Positions 34,858 to 43,429 of a DNA stretch of 64,000 nucleotides are shown one piece after another. The stretch covers positions 36,736 to 100,735 of the forward strand of contig CAYMEX010000009.1 of assembly GCA_964389525.1 (NCBI GenBank), written 5' to 3'. The first letter of the stretch is position 1. Each line of letters opens with the position of its first letter. Origin of the DNA: JAFLTL01 sp964389525. Lineage in GTDB: Bacteria > Bacteroidota > Bacteroidia > Bacteroidales > Muribaculaceae. Below the pieces are notes generated by a model. That model saw nothing but the letters and a program-made list of their open reading frames with translations. It ran no database searches and was not told where the DNA came from. A program made the translations under genes and the position numbers.

Positions 34858-36570
34858 ATGGCTAATTTCTATACCGATAACCCCGACCTCAAGAACCATC
34901 TCTCGCATCCGTTGATGCAGAAGATCGTCGACCTCAAGGAACGCGGATACAGCGATGCCGACAAATTTGACTATGCGCCCCGCGACTTCGAGGATGCCAT
35001 GGACAACTACGACAAAGTACTCGATATCGTAGGCGACATCTGCGCAAACACCATCGCACCCAACGCCGAGTCAGTCGACCACCAGGGTCCCCGCGTTGAA
35101 AACAACCGCGTCATCTATGCCGACGCCACATTCGACAACCTCGACGCATGCCGCAAGGCAGGCCTCATGGGCATGGCGATGCCGCGCCGCTACGGAGGTC
35201 TCAACTTCCCCATCACGCCCTACATCATGGCAGCCGACATCGTCAGCCGCGCCGATACAGGATTTGAAAACCTCTGGGGACTTCAGGACTGCGTGGAGAC
35301 ACTCTACGAGTTCGGCAACGAGGAACAGCGCGAGAAATACATCCCCCGCGTTTGTGAGGGAGAGACCATGTCGATGGACCTCACCGAGCCCGACGCAGGT
35401 TCCGACCTTCAGTCGGTGATGCTCAAGGCAACCGAGGCACCCGACGGCACATGGCGTCTCAACGGCGTGAAGCGCTTTATCACCAACGGCGACAGCGACA
35501 TACACCTTGTGCTCGCACGCTCAGAAGACGGCACACGCGACGGACGCGGCCTATCGATGTTCATCTACGACAAGCGCGACGGTGGCGTCGACGTGCGTCG
35601 CATCGAAAACAAGATGGGCATCAAGGGATCACCCACATGTGAGCTCACCTACAAGAACGCCAAAGCCGAGCTCTGCGGCTCACGCCGACTCGGCCTCATC
35701 AAATATGTGATGGCACTTATGAACGGCGCACGCCTCGGCATCGCCGCACAGAGTGTCGGAGTCAGCGAGATCGCTTACCGCGAAGCCCTCTCCTACGCCA
35801 ACGAGCGTCAGCAGTTCGGCAAGGCCATCATCACTTTCCCGGCTGTCTATGAGATGCTTTCTGTCATGAAAGCCAAGCTCGACGCATCACGTTCGCTCCT
35901 CTACGAGACCTCGCGTTTCGTCGACGTCTACAAAGCCTACGAGGATATCGAGCGCGAAGGCACAAAGCTCACCAAAGAGCAGAAAGACGAGCTCAAGAAA
36001 TACCGCCGTCTTGCCGACGCATGCACTCCGCTCGTCAAAGGCCTTGCAAGCGAATACTGCAACCAGAACGCCTACGACTGCATACAGATCCACGGCGGTT
36101 CGGGCTTCATGAAAGACTATGCCTGTGAGCGCGTTTACCGCGACGCACGCATCACATCGATCTACGAAGGCACAACGCAGCTTCAGGTTGTGGCAGCAAT
36201 ACGCCACGTCACAACAGGCACCTACAGCGCCATGATGGCCGACTACGCAGCAATGCCCGTCTCCGACGAGCTCAAGCCCGTGGCCGACATGCTTGCCGGA
36301 CTCGCTGCCAAGTACAACGAGACTGTCGAGAAGATCAATGCGGTAGGTGACACCACCTACACCGACTTCATGGCACGTCGCCTCGTCGAGATGGCCGGCA
36401 ACATCGTCATGAGCTGGCTGCTTGTCACCGACGCTACACGCTACAGCTCAGAGTCGATGACCCGCAGTGCCAAGGTCTACAGCAAGATCGCCCAGGCCGA
36501 GGTCGAGAAGCATGCCGAATTCATCGCCAACTTCACACCCGACCAGATCGACCTCTACAAGCAGGCTTAA
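34858..36570 (+). CDS. Acyl-CoA dehydrogenase
   Basis: FAD-dependent acyl-CoA dehydrogenase of the large (570-residue) form with an extra C-terminal helical part. Family motifs: MSMDLTEPDAGSDLQSV for FAD/substrate, the arginine-rich ERQQFGKAI, QIHGGSGFMKDY, and the catalytic glutamate in IYEGTTQLQ. It closes the etfBA operon, so it should pass electrons to that ETF. Substrate (fatty acyl or amino-acid derived short-chain) is not shown by the sequence. Confidence 0.93.
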   Translation: MANFYTDNPDLKNHLSHPLMQKIVDLKERGYSDADKFDYAPRDFEDAMDNYDKVLDIVGDICANTIAPNAESVDHQGPRVENNRVIYADATFDNLDACRKAGLMGMAMPRRYGGLNFPITPYIMAADIVSRADTGFENLWGLQDCVETLYEFGNEEQREKYIPRVCEGETMSMDLTEPDAGSDLQSVMLKATEAPDGTWRLNGVKRFITNGDSDIHLVLARSEDGTRDGRGLSMFIYDKRDGGVDVRRIENKMGIKGSPTCELTYKNAKAELCGSRRLGLIKYVMALMNGARLGIAAQSVGVSEIAYREALSYANERQQFGKAIITFPAVYEMLSVMKAKLDASRSLLYETSRFVDVYKAYEDIEREGTKLTKEQKDELKKYRRLADACTPLVKGLASEYCNQNAYDCIQIHGGSGFMKDYACERVYRDARITSIYEGTTQLQVVAAIRHVTTGTYSAMMADYAAMPVSDELKPVADMLAGLAAKYNETVEKINAVGDTTYTDFMARRLVEMAGNIVMSWLLVTDATRYSSESMTRSAKVYSKIAQAEVEKHAEFIANFTPDQIDLYKQA

Positions 36571-36648
36571 AAAAACTCTTATAACATTCAGTATCAGCGC
36601 GTTTCCTTAACAGGAGATGCGCTGATCTCACTATTCAAAGTCGTTATC

Positions 36649-38091
36649 ATGCGTCACCTCATCTCAATTATTGTCGCTGCAGCATTCTCATTGGCACTAA
36701 ACGCCCAGGACAAAACGATCATTATAGCCGAAAGCGATCTTCCACTACAGGGGCAGGTATGGTTCTCCGCAGTAAATTTCCCGGGTGAATCCATCAAAAA
36801 GAACTGGGACGAAGAGCGACGCATACATGCGGCAAGTTATACATCCAAAGGCTGGTTTTTCGTCATGGCAAAAGAAACCGGCTACACGGCACAGACCTAC
36901 AAGACCGACACTGAGTGGCCAACCGACTGGATCAAAGAAAACTGGGACGAAGACTACTACATAAGCGAGCTCGCCTATGGCGACGGTAAATGGCTGGTTG
37001 TGATGAGCAAAAGCGACGACTTCTCCGCACAAAGCTATAAATGTGGCACATGGTCCGAGATAAGCGACTGGCTTAAAGAAAAACGAGATGCCGGCTACGC
37101 TATAACAAGCATGGCATACAACGGCACCGAGTGGGGAATCGTTATGAGCAAATACGCCCCTATAGAGTCTCAGGGCTACTTCTTTGCCAGTACTTACGAC
37201 GAATTAAAAAGCAAGATACAGGAGAATGTATGGGATAAAAACTACAACATACAGGCCATTGAATACGGCGATGGATCATATCTGGTCACATACGGCAACT
37301 ATTCATCCAATAACAGCCGCGGGCAAAACTACTCCATAGACAGCAGCGACGTCAAAGACTATATACAGAAGCGCTGGGATGACTCACAGGACATCGCATA
37401 CATTGGTGGCGGATGCGACAACACCACATCATACAGCAACAATTTAGCCGCAACCACAACCACAACCACAACCAACAACAGCAATACAAGGCACATGCAC
37501 ACCGACCTTCCCAACGGCGGTTATATCGACTATACATGGGACGAAAACGGGGTGCTGCACACCGTTACATGTCAGCCATGTCTATGGTGTCATGGCACAA
37601 AGATATGCAGTATATGCAATGGTAACGGAGGCGTATACGGACGCGCGTATGGAGGAACGTGGTATACATGCAAAAGCTGTGGAGGCACAGGCGTATGCCA
37701 GAATTGCAAAGGAGAAGGCTACACGGTCACAACAACAGTTACAAATCCTGATGGAACAAGCACCCTCTCGTCATCCAACGGATACACGGCAAACAGCTTC
37801 GGAGGAGGCACTATTGTCACAAGCCCCGACGGAAAAGTAACAGTACACGGAGGAGTAGGAGGAGCAGACAGCCAGTCATCCTCATCAAGAGCATCTGCAG
37901 GTTCCGGCACATGTCCGAAATGCAATGGTAGAGGTTTTGAATCGACAGCCTACACGCATGCGGCCGCGTCGACAGCCGGATGGATGCAGCCATATCATTG
38001 TACAGGAGGCAAATGCCCATACTGCAACCGCACTGACGACCATTACCACTATCCCTGCACAGAATGCCACGGCTATGGTCACATAAAATAA
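36649..38091 (+). CDS. Exported protein with W-rich repeats and DnaJ-like zinc-finger motifs
   Basis: A 480-residue protein of unknown function. A signal peptide (MRHLISIIVAAAFSLALNAQ) is followed by about five repeats of some 37 residues with the pattern W-D-x-x-Y-x-I, then a tryptophan and VMSK; examples are ENWDEDYYISELAYGDGKW and EKRDAGYAITSMAYNGTEW. A threonine/asparagine-rich linker then leads to a cysteine-rich end with several CxxCxGxG units (CNGNGG, CKSCGGTG, CQNCKGEG, CPKCNGRG, CTECHGYG), as in the zinc centre of DnaJ, but with no J domain. The DNA is AT-richer than the upstream operon. A role in binding unfolded or cell-surface partners can only be guessed. Confidence 0.8.
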   Translation: MRHLISIIVAAAFSLALNAQDKTIIIAESDLPLQGQVWFSAVNFPGESIKKNWDEERRIHAASYTSKGWFFVMAKETGYTAQTYKTDTEWPTDWIKENWDEDYYISELAYGDGKWLVVMSKSDDFSAQSYKCGTWSEISDWLKEKRDAGYAITSMAYNGTEWGIVMSKYAPIESQGYFFASTYDELKSKIQENVWDKNYNIQAIEYGDGSYLVTYGNYSSNNSRGQNYSIDSSDVKDYIQKRWDDSQDIAYIGGGCDNTTSYSNNLAATTTTTTTNNSNTRHMHTDLPNGGYIDYTWDENGVLHTVTCQPCLWCHGTKICSICNGNGGVYGRAYGGTWYTCKSCGGTGVCQNCKGEGYTVTTTVTNPDGTSTLSSSNGYTANSFGGGTIVTSPDGKVTVHGGVGGADSQSSSSRASAGSGTCPKCNGRGFESTAYTHAAASTAGWMQPYHCTGGKCPYCNRTDDHYHYPCTECHGYGHIK

Positions 38092-38114
38092 ATCAACAAC
38101 ACAACCACATAACA

Positions 38115-38153
38115 CTCAGGGAGGCTGTGCATTTTGTGCACAGCCTCCCTGAG
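38115..38153. terminator. Strong bidirectional hairpin terminator
   Basis: A perfect 17-bp stem (arms 38115-38131 and 38137-38153) with a TTTTG loop, located between the convergent zinc-finger and sulfatase genes. Confidence 0.8.
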
Positions 38154-38164
38154 TTATCTGATAA

Positions 38165-39748
38165 TTACAGCGGATACTTCTCGAGTATCGGATCGTTGTA
38201 TTCCACCTGCAGCGCTTTCAGACGCTCCTTCATCCGGGCAGTGATCTCCTCGGTGCCCGGCTTGCCGTACAGATTGTTCATCTCCGACGGATCCTCCTGA
38301 AGGTCATACAGCTCCCAGCAGTCGATATCGTTGTAGAAATGTATCAGCTTGTATCGGTCGGTTCTCACTCCGTAATGACGCTTCACCGCATGTTCGGCCG
38401 GATACTCGTAATAATGATAATAAAGCGCGTCGCGCCAGTTTTCGGGAGTCTCTCCGCGCAGAAGCGGAAGCAGCGATACACCGTGCATATCCTCAGGTAT
38501 CTCAATCCCGGCTATGTCGAGAAACGTCGGCGTGTAGTCGATATTCTGCACCATCAGGTCAATGTCGCCGCGTGCGTCAAGTCCTTTCGGCAGTTTCATC
38601 AGAAGCGGCGTATTGAACGACTCCTCATACATGAAGCGTTTGTCAAACCACCCGTGCTCGCCCATGTAGAATCCCTGGTCCGATGTATAGACGACCAGCG
38701 TGTTGTCGCTAAGACCATGCTCGTCAAGATAGTCGAGCACACGTCCCACATTGTCGTCAAGACTCTTGAGCGTTTTCAGATAGTCGCGCATATAGCGTTG
38801 GAAACGCCATTCGGCCAGTTCGCGCCCTTTGAGGTCTGAATTGTAATACTCCTTGATTATCGCATCATAGAACGCATCCCATGCGGCGCGCTGTTCCGCA
38901 TCCATGCGTCCGATAAACGCCTCGTAGTTTCTCTTCAGACGCGTGCTGTCCCTGTCGTTAAGCATCTTCAGGTCGTACTGTATATCCATGTGCAGGGGAT
39001 TGTCGATGCGCATCTCGGCAGTCGACGCAGCCTCGCGCCCGACGTAGTCGTCAAAGAAATTATCAGGCAAGGCGAATGTACGGTCTTCATACAGACGCAG
39101 ATTACACGTGTCGGCCATCCAGTTGCGGTGCTGGGCCTTGTGGTGTATCATCAGCAGAAACGGTTTCTCCTTGTCTCTGCGGTTTTCCAGCCAGTCAAGA
39201 CTCATGTCGGTTATCAGATTGGTAAGGTAACCGTGCACTATCTCCTCGCTCCCGTCCATATTGATGAATGCCGGATTGTAATAGTCGCCCTGGCCGGGCA
39301 CGATACGCCAGTAGTCAAATCCGGTCGGCTCGCTTACAAGGTGCCATTTGCCTATCAGCGCCGTCTCATATCCCGCCCGGCTGAGATATTTAGGCAACGT
39401 GGGCTGAGATCCGTCGAAGGGTTTGCCGCTCTCATTGTCGGTAAAGCCGTTGGCATGCGAGTGCTTGCCTGTGATCATGCACGCTCTCGACGGCCCGGAA
39501 AGCGAGTTGGCCACAAACGACCGTGTGAACTTCACACCGTCGGCGGCGATCCTGTCGAGATTGGGCGTATGGGCGTAGCGCGTGTCGTAGGCGCTAAGCA
39601 TCTGTGCCGTGTGATCGTCTGTCATTATGTAGACGATGTTGTAGGGCTTTGTTTCATCCGTTGCCGCTCCGGCGCTCCGGCAGCTTTGCAGCAGCGAACT
39701 TGCCGGCGCGATCATCGCCGCAGTGGCAAACAGGCAGATCTGTCTCAT
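38165..39748 (-). CDS. Sulfatase (S1 family, serine type)
   Basis: A 527-residue formylglycine-dependent sulfatase. The active-site motif is SGPSR with S84 as the residue to be oxidised to formylglycine, so it is a serine-type enzyme. The metal site is MTDDH near residue 42, and the later part includes TSDQGFYMGEHGWFDKR. A signal peptide with a lipobox-like LLQSC (C23) suggests a lipoprotein. The ATG lies one base after the stop of the maturase gene, so the pair is translationally coupled. The substrate is probably a host or dietary sulfated glycan, not named by the sequence. Confidence 0.92.
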   Translation of the reverse strand: MRQICLFATAAMIAPASSLLQSCRSAGAATDETKPYNIVYIMTDDHTAQMLSAYDTRYAHTPNLDRIAADGVKFTRSFVANSLSGPSRACMITGKHSHANGFTDNESGKPFDGSQPTLPKYLSRAGYETALIGKWHLVSEPTGFDYWRIVPGQGDYYNPAFINMDGSEEIVHGYLTNLITDMSLDWLENRRDKEKPFLLMIHHKAQHRNWMADTCNLRLYEDRTFALPDNFFDDYVGREAASTAEMRIDNPLHMDIQYDLKMLNDRDSTRLKRNYEAFIGRMDAEQRAAWDAFYDAIIKEYYNSDLKGRELAEWRFQRYMRDYLKTLKSLDDNVGRVLDYLDEHGLSDNTLVVYTSDQGFYMGEHGWFDKRFMYEESFNTPLLMKLPKGLDARGDIDLMVQNIDYTPTFLDIAGIEIPEDMHGVSLLPLLRGETPENWRDALYYHYYEYPAEHAVKRHYGVRTDRYKLIHFYNDIDCWELYDLQEDPSEMNNLYGKPGTEEITARMKERLKALQVEYNDPILEKYPL

Positions 39749-39749
39749 G

Positions 39750-40979
39750 CTATATAGATTTCAGATTTTTAGTAGGGGGACGGAAATTGACGACATTTGA
39801 AGGCGGACGCCCCGCTTCGAGCTCCGACTTCATAAACTCCATGTAAGGAGCGACGTGATCGAAGAAGCGCATGTATCCTTCACACAGATAGTTCAGCCCC
39901 GGTTCGCCGTCGGCACTCACCGCAAAGCGGTTGCGAGGGCACTCTCCATGACATGCGAAGCCGTATCTGCATTCCCGGCACTGACGTGGCAGAGCCGTTT
40001 CCTTCATCAGCCCGAACGTCTGCTGGCGTTCGCACGACATCATCTCCACAATCGTCTTGTCATGGATATTGCCGAGCCGGTATTCAGGAAATACGAAATG
40101 GTCGCAGCTGTATATGTCGCCATTGTGCTCCATGACGGCCGCATGCCCGCATCTCGCAGCGAGAGAGCAGAGTCCCGGCTCCACCCCAGCCCAGTTGGCA
40201 AGAGTCGCGTCAAATATCTGTATGAAATACTTTCCAACATCCTCCTTCACCCATTCGTCAAACAGCGCGATGAGGAAGTCGCCCCATTGCCGGGGTGTGA
40301 CCGAAAACGACATCAGGCGCCCTTCACGGTCGCGACCCGACGCGAGACGTCCGTCGGCGCCCCGACGCTCCACCACAGGAGTGAACTGTATGTAGCGGCA
40401 GCCGATATTCTTGAAGAAACGATAGAACTCGTGCGGATGATCGGCGTTGTACTCATTCACCACAGCCATAGCGTTCCACTCTACACTATGACGCTGCAAT
40501 AGCCTGACGGCCTTCATCACGCGCTGAAATGTGGGTTTGTCGGCGCGATCCCTGCGATACTCGTCGTGAAACTGCTGCGGCCCGTCGATCGACAGACCGA
40601 CGAGCCACCCGTTGTCGCGCAGAAAACGGCACCATTCCTCGGTCAGGAGCGTGCCGTTGGTCTGCAGACAGTTCTCTATATGACGTCCGCCGGCATACTT
40701 CTTCTGCAACCCGACAGCGCGCCTGTAGAAATCGAGGCCGCGAACGACCGGCTCGCCGCCATGCCACACAAACTGCACGCTGTCGGCGGTCTGACTCCCG
40801 ATATACTGTCTGATATAGAGTTCAAGAGTCTCCTCACTCATCGCCTGACGCGATGCCGTGTCATAGAGACCCGATTTCTCAAGATAGTAGCAGTACTCAC
40901 ACGCCATGTTGCACGACGAGCCGACAGGCTTCGCCATGACATAGAGCGGATATGCAAACGGAGCTATCGAATCCACCAC
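39750..40979 (-). CDS. Anaerobic sulfatase-maturating enzyme (radical SAM, SPASM)
   Basis: A radical-SAM enzyme that converts the active-site Ser or Cys of sulfatases to formylglycine without oxygen. The cluster cysteines are C23, C27 and C30 (CNMACEYC), preceded by MAKPVGSS as in the anSME family. The C-terminal SPASM region holds more cysteines for two further 4Fe-4S clusters (CSLAARCGH, CDHFVFPEY, CRECRYGFACHGECPRN). At 409 residues the length is normal. It is followed at once by a serine-type sulfatase, its likely client. Confidence 0.93.
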   Translation of the reverse strand: MVDSIAPFAYPLYVMAKPVGSSCNMACEYCYYLEKSGLYDTASRQAMSEETLELYIRQYIGSQTADSVQFVWHGGEPVVRGLDFYRRAVGLQKKYAGGRHIENCLQTNGTLLTEEWCRFLRDNGWLVGLSIDGPQQFHDEYRRDRADKPTFQRVMKAVRLLQRHSVEWNAMAVVNEYNADHPHEFYRFFKNIGCRYIQFTPVVERRGADGRLASGRDREGRLMSFSVTPRQWGDFLIALFDEWVKEDVGKYFIQIFDATLANWAGVEPGLCSLAARCGHAAVMEHNGDIYSCDHFVFPEYRLGNIHDKTIVEMMSCERQQTFGLMKETALPRQCRECRYGFACHGECPRNRFAVSADGEPGLNYLCEGYMRFFDHVAPYMEFMKSELEAGRPPSNVVNFRPPTKNLKSI

Positions 40980-41023
40980 CGGCAGTCGCGACTGGTCGCT
41001 ATCTCGAAAAACGCGTTTAAACG

Positions 41024-42160
41024 CTATTTGACGACGATTGTCTGCGGAGTGGTAGTGGGGCCTTCTACACGGAGAACTCCCGCACTGTCGATCTCCACAC
41101 GGTCAAAAAAGACCACTCTTTCTCCGGGGTTCGACGACATGCGTCCGTGATATACGCAGTAGAGCGACGAGTCGGGCATTGCCACCACCATGTTGTGGCC
41201 GGTGCCCATGACGGTTCCACCCTTGCTGACGTTCTCCTCAAGCACAGGATTTGACGACGACTTCACGAACGGGCCGAGAGGCGAATCGGATGTGGCGTAG
41301 CCGACAGCGTAGTATTTGCCACCGTAGTGGTTGGCCGAATACATCATGTAGTACTTGTCACCCGACTTGAAAATATACGAGCCTTCGGTCCAGCGGCGGT
41401 TAACCTCCTTATTGGTAACCGAACGGCTCTCCCATTCAGCCTGTACGTCGTCAAGACGTGTGGGAGGGGCAAGAAGCAGCTGAGGCTCGCCGATGACACC
41501 GCTGAAATCGGGCGACATCTCCACGCCATATACCCAGCTTTCCTCCACTTCGTCGCAGAAACCGTCCTTGCGTGCCTTGTCGGCGATCTCACTGTCGACA
41601 GCATGCTTGTAGCAGCAGCGCGAGAAATAGAGATAGCACTTGCCGTTCTCGTCGAAAAGCACGTTGGCATCGATGATCGGATAAGGAGGATTGAATACCG
41701 GGCGGTCGAGGAAGTCGGTAAACGGGCCGGCCGGACTGTCGGCGACGGCTACACCGATCTTGAAGTTCTCACCCTCGTTAGTAGGATTGTCCTTAGCGTT
41801 CGCGCTATAGAACATGTAATACTTTCCGTCACGCTCATAGACCTCGGGAGCCCAGAAGCAGTCGACGTTCCACTGGTCGTCACATGCTCCCTTGTAAACC
41901 TGTCCGAGCGGAGTCCACTCAGCCATGTCGTCCGACACGTAAGCCTCAAATCCGTCGGGCAGCGAAGTGCCGTACATGTAATACTTCCCGTCGGATGCAG
42001 CAAGCACAAACGGGTCGCCGAACTTCACCGGCACAGGGTTTGTCACCGTAGCCGATACATGTTCGGCGCTTTTGGAGGTTTCGCCGCATCCGGACACAAA
42101 CAAAGCCATGCAGACAGTGCCGGCCGCAATCAGTTTCTTTCCGCAGTATTTCACAGTCAT
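41024..42160 (-). CDS. GH43-family glycoside hydrolase, lipoprotein
   Basis: A five-bladed beta-propeller hydrolase of family 43 (arabinofuranosidase/xylosidase type). The three acidic residues are visible: D49 in KFGDPFVL (base), the aspartate in YPIIDANVLFD, and the glutamate in RRWTEGSYIF (acid). The lipobox FVSGC gives a lipid cysteine at residue 25, so it is probably membrane-bound outside the cytoplasm. It precedes the maturase/sulfatase genes by 44 bases, hinting at use on one sulfated glycan, but no SusC/SusD pair is present. Confidence 0.9.
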   Translation of the reverse strand: MTVKYCGKKLIAAGTVCMALFVSGCGETSKSAEHVSATVTNPVPVKFGDPFVLAASDGKYYMYGTSLPDGFEAYVSDDMAEWTPLGQVYKGACDDQWNVDCFWAPEVYERDGKYYMFYSANAKDNPTNEGENFKIGVAVADSPAGPFTDFLDRPVFNPPYPIIDANVLFDENGKCYLYFSRCCYKHAVDSEIADKARKDGFCDEVEESWVYGVEMSPDFSGVIGEPQLLLAPPTRLDDVQAEWESRSVTNKEVNRRWTEGSYIFKSGDKYYMMYSANHYGGKYYAVGYATSDSPLGPFVKSSSNPVLEENVSKGGTVMGTGHNMVVAMPDSSLYCVYHGRMSSNPGERVVFFDRVEIDSAGVLRVEGPTTTPQTIVVK

Positions 42161-42199
42161 CTGTTTAAGGTGTTATGAGCTTGTTTAATTGAGACGAAA

Positions 42200-42237
42200 A
42201 CAAAAAAACGATCCACCGTCAAAGAGGATCGTTTTTT
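42200..42237 (-). terminator. Terminator after the second ompH gene
   Basis: On the minus strand AACGATCC and GGATCGTT pair across 11 bases, followed by a run of seven T. A classic rho-independent form. Confidence 0.8.
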
Positions 42238-42254
42238 CAATATAGTTTACCTGC

Positions 42255-42752
42255 TTAGATACCAAGTTTGGTCTTTACAAGCGGGGTGACATCGACAACG
42301 TCTGTGCTTGTGTAAGCAGCGACACCGTTCGGGAAGATCATGGCAAAGCCATTCTCCTGGCCGACCGACTGTATGGCCTCGACCATCTTCTGCTGCACAG
42401 GCTGGAGAAGCTGCTGCTCCTGACGCTGAAGATCCTGCTGGGCGGTCTGATAGAACTGGTTGACCTTCTGGTCGATTTCCTGGATCTCCTGCATGCGGCG
42501 CTCCTTTATCGACTGCGGAGTGTTAGGATCCTCTGCAAGCGTCTGATAATCGGCAACCTTCTTGTCCATCTCCTCACGAAGTTTGGAGAACTCGGTCTCA
42601 TACTTCTGAGAAGCCTCCTGAAGCTGCTGCTCAGCTGCCTTATACTCGGGCATCAGGGGAAGAATCGAACTTGTGTCAACAACACCAAGTTTCTGCGCCG
42701 ATGCGCAAAGCGGAAGTGCCACGAGAAGGGCAACAATGAGTTTTTTGATCAT
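42255..42752 (-). CDS. OmpH/Skp-family periplasmic chaperone (second copy)
   Basis: A 165-residue Skp-like chaperone for outer-membrane proteins. A signal peptide (ending CASAQ) is followed by the short body start KLGVVDTSSILPLMPEY and then a long charged, glutamine-rich coiled coil (residues 40-135), the 'tentacle' of Skp. It lies after another ompH gene and bamA, the usual Bacteroidetes order, and probably has a promoter of its own. Confidence 0.92.
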   Translation of the reverse strand: MIKKLIVALLVALPLCASAQKLGVVDTSSILPLMPEYKAAEQQLQEASQKYETEFSKLREEMDKKVADYQTLAEDPNTPQSIKERRMQEIQEIDQKVNQFYQTAQQDLQRQEQQLLQPVQQKMVEAIQSVGQENGFAMIFPNGVAAYTSTDVVDVTPLVKTKLGI

Positions 42753-42849
42753 CGCTAATGATGTAAATAAATGTATAATGACTTCTATTTCAATGTATGC
42801 GCCGGGCGATTATATGCCGTTTCATGGTTTTTGATCTCCCCGGCAACTG

Positions 42850-42881
42850 CAAATTTAACTTTTTATTTTGAATAACCCAAG
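42850..42881 (-). promoter_or_regulatory. Putative promoter of the second ompH gene
   Basis: CTTG (one mismatch), 20 bases, TAAATTTG on the minus strand. It starts inside the end of the upstream ompH gene and gives a leader of about 90 bases. Confidence 0.5.
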
Positions 42882-43378
42882 CGTGCGAGCACATCGTTGC
42901 TCACATCGATGCGGGGCGAAGCAAAAATAATCTCCGAGGCCGACGCTCGGTCGATGATGGCCTGATAGCCTTTCTCGTCGGCGAGTTTCTTTATAGCCTC
43001 GTAAATTTCATTCTGTATAGGCTCTATAAGAGCGGTACGTTTCTGATACAGCTCACCTTCGGGGCCGAAATAAGCATATCGCAGCTCAGCGGCGCTTTTC
43101 TCGACAGCCGCGATCTGTTCCTCACGCTCGCGACGCTGGTCAAATGTCAGATACACAGCCTCCGACTGGTAGTTCTGATACATCTGCGACGCCTCCGACT
43201 GTTTTTTCTCAATCTCCTTCTGCCACTTGTCCGAAAGCTGGCTGAGCTCCTCATTGGCCATCTCGTAGGCTGGTATATTGCGAAGGATATACTCCATGTC
43301 GACAAGCGCGAACTTTTGTGCCTGCGCGCTGACAGCTGCGCCGACAGTCACCAGAAGTGCTATAATTATTTTTTTCAT
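42863..43378 (-). CDS. OmpH/Skp-family periplasmic chaperone (first copy)
   Basis: A 171-residue Skp-like protein: signal peptide (MKKIIIALLVTVGAAVSAQA), body start FALVDMEYILRNIPAY and a long charged coiled coil (about 40-120). It is similar in plan to the next gene but clearly divergent in sequence, so an old duplication. It follows bamA by 51 bases, which agrees with a role in bringing barrel proteins to the Bam complex. Confidence 0.92.
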   Translation of the reverse strand: MKKIIIALLVTVGAAVSAQAQKFALVDMEYILRNIPAYEMANEELSQLSDKWQKEIEKKQSEASQMYQNYQSEAVYLTFDQRREREEQIAAVEKSAAELRYAYFGPEGELYQKRTALIEPIQNEIYEAIKKLADEKGYQAIIDRASASEIIFASPRIDVSNDVLARLGYSK

Positions 43379-43429
43379 AGGTCTTTTCTACTTTAGACAA
43401 CTGAAGGACCTCTTTGGTTTAATCGTTTA

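Noticed and set aside
33208..34908. Long antisense open frame (over 560 codons) opposite etfB/etfA
   Set aside because: It mirrors two certain genes and has no recognisable motif; high GC and codon bias leave the opposite frame free of stops.
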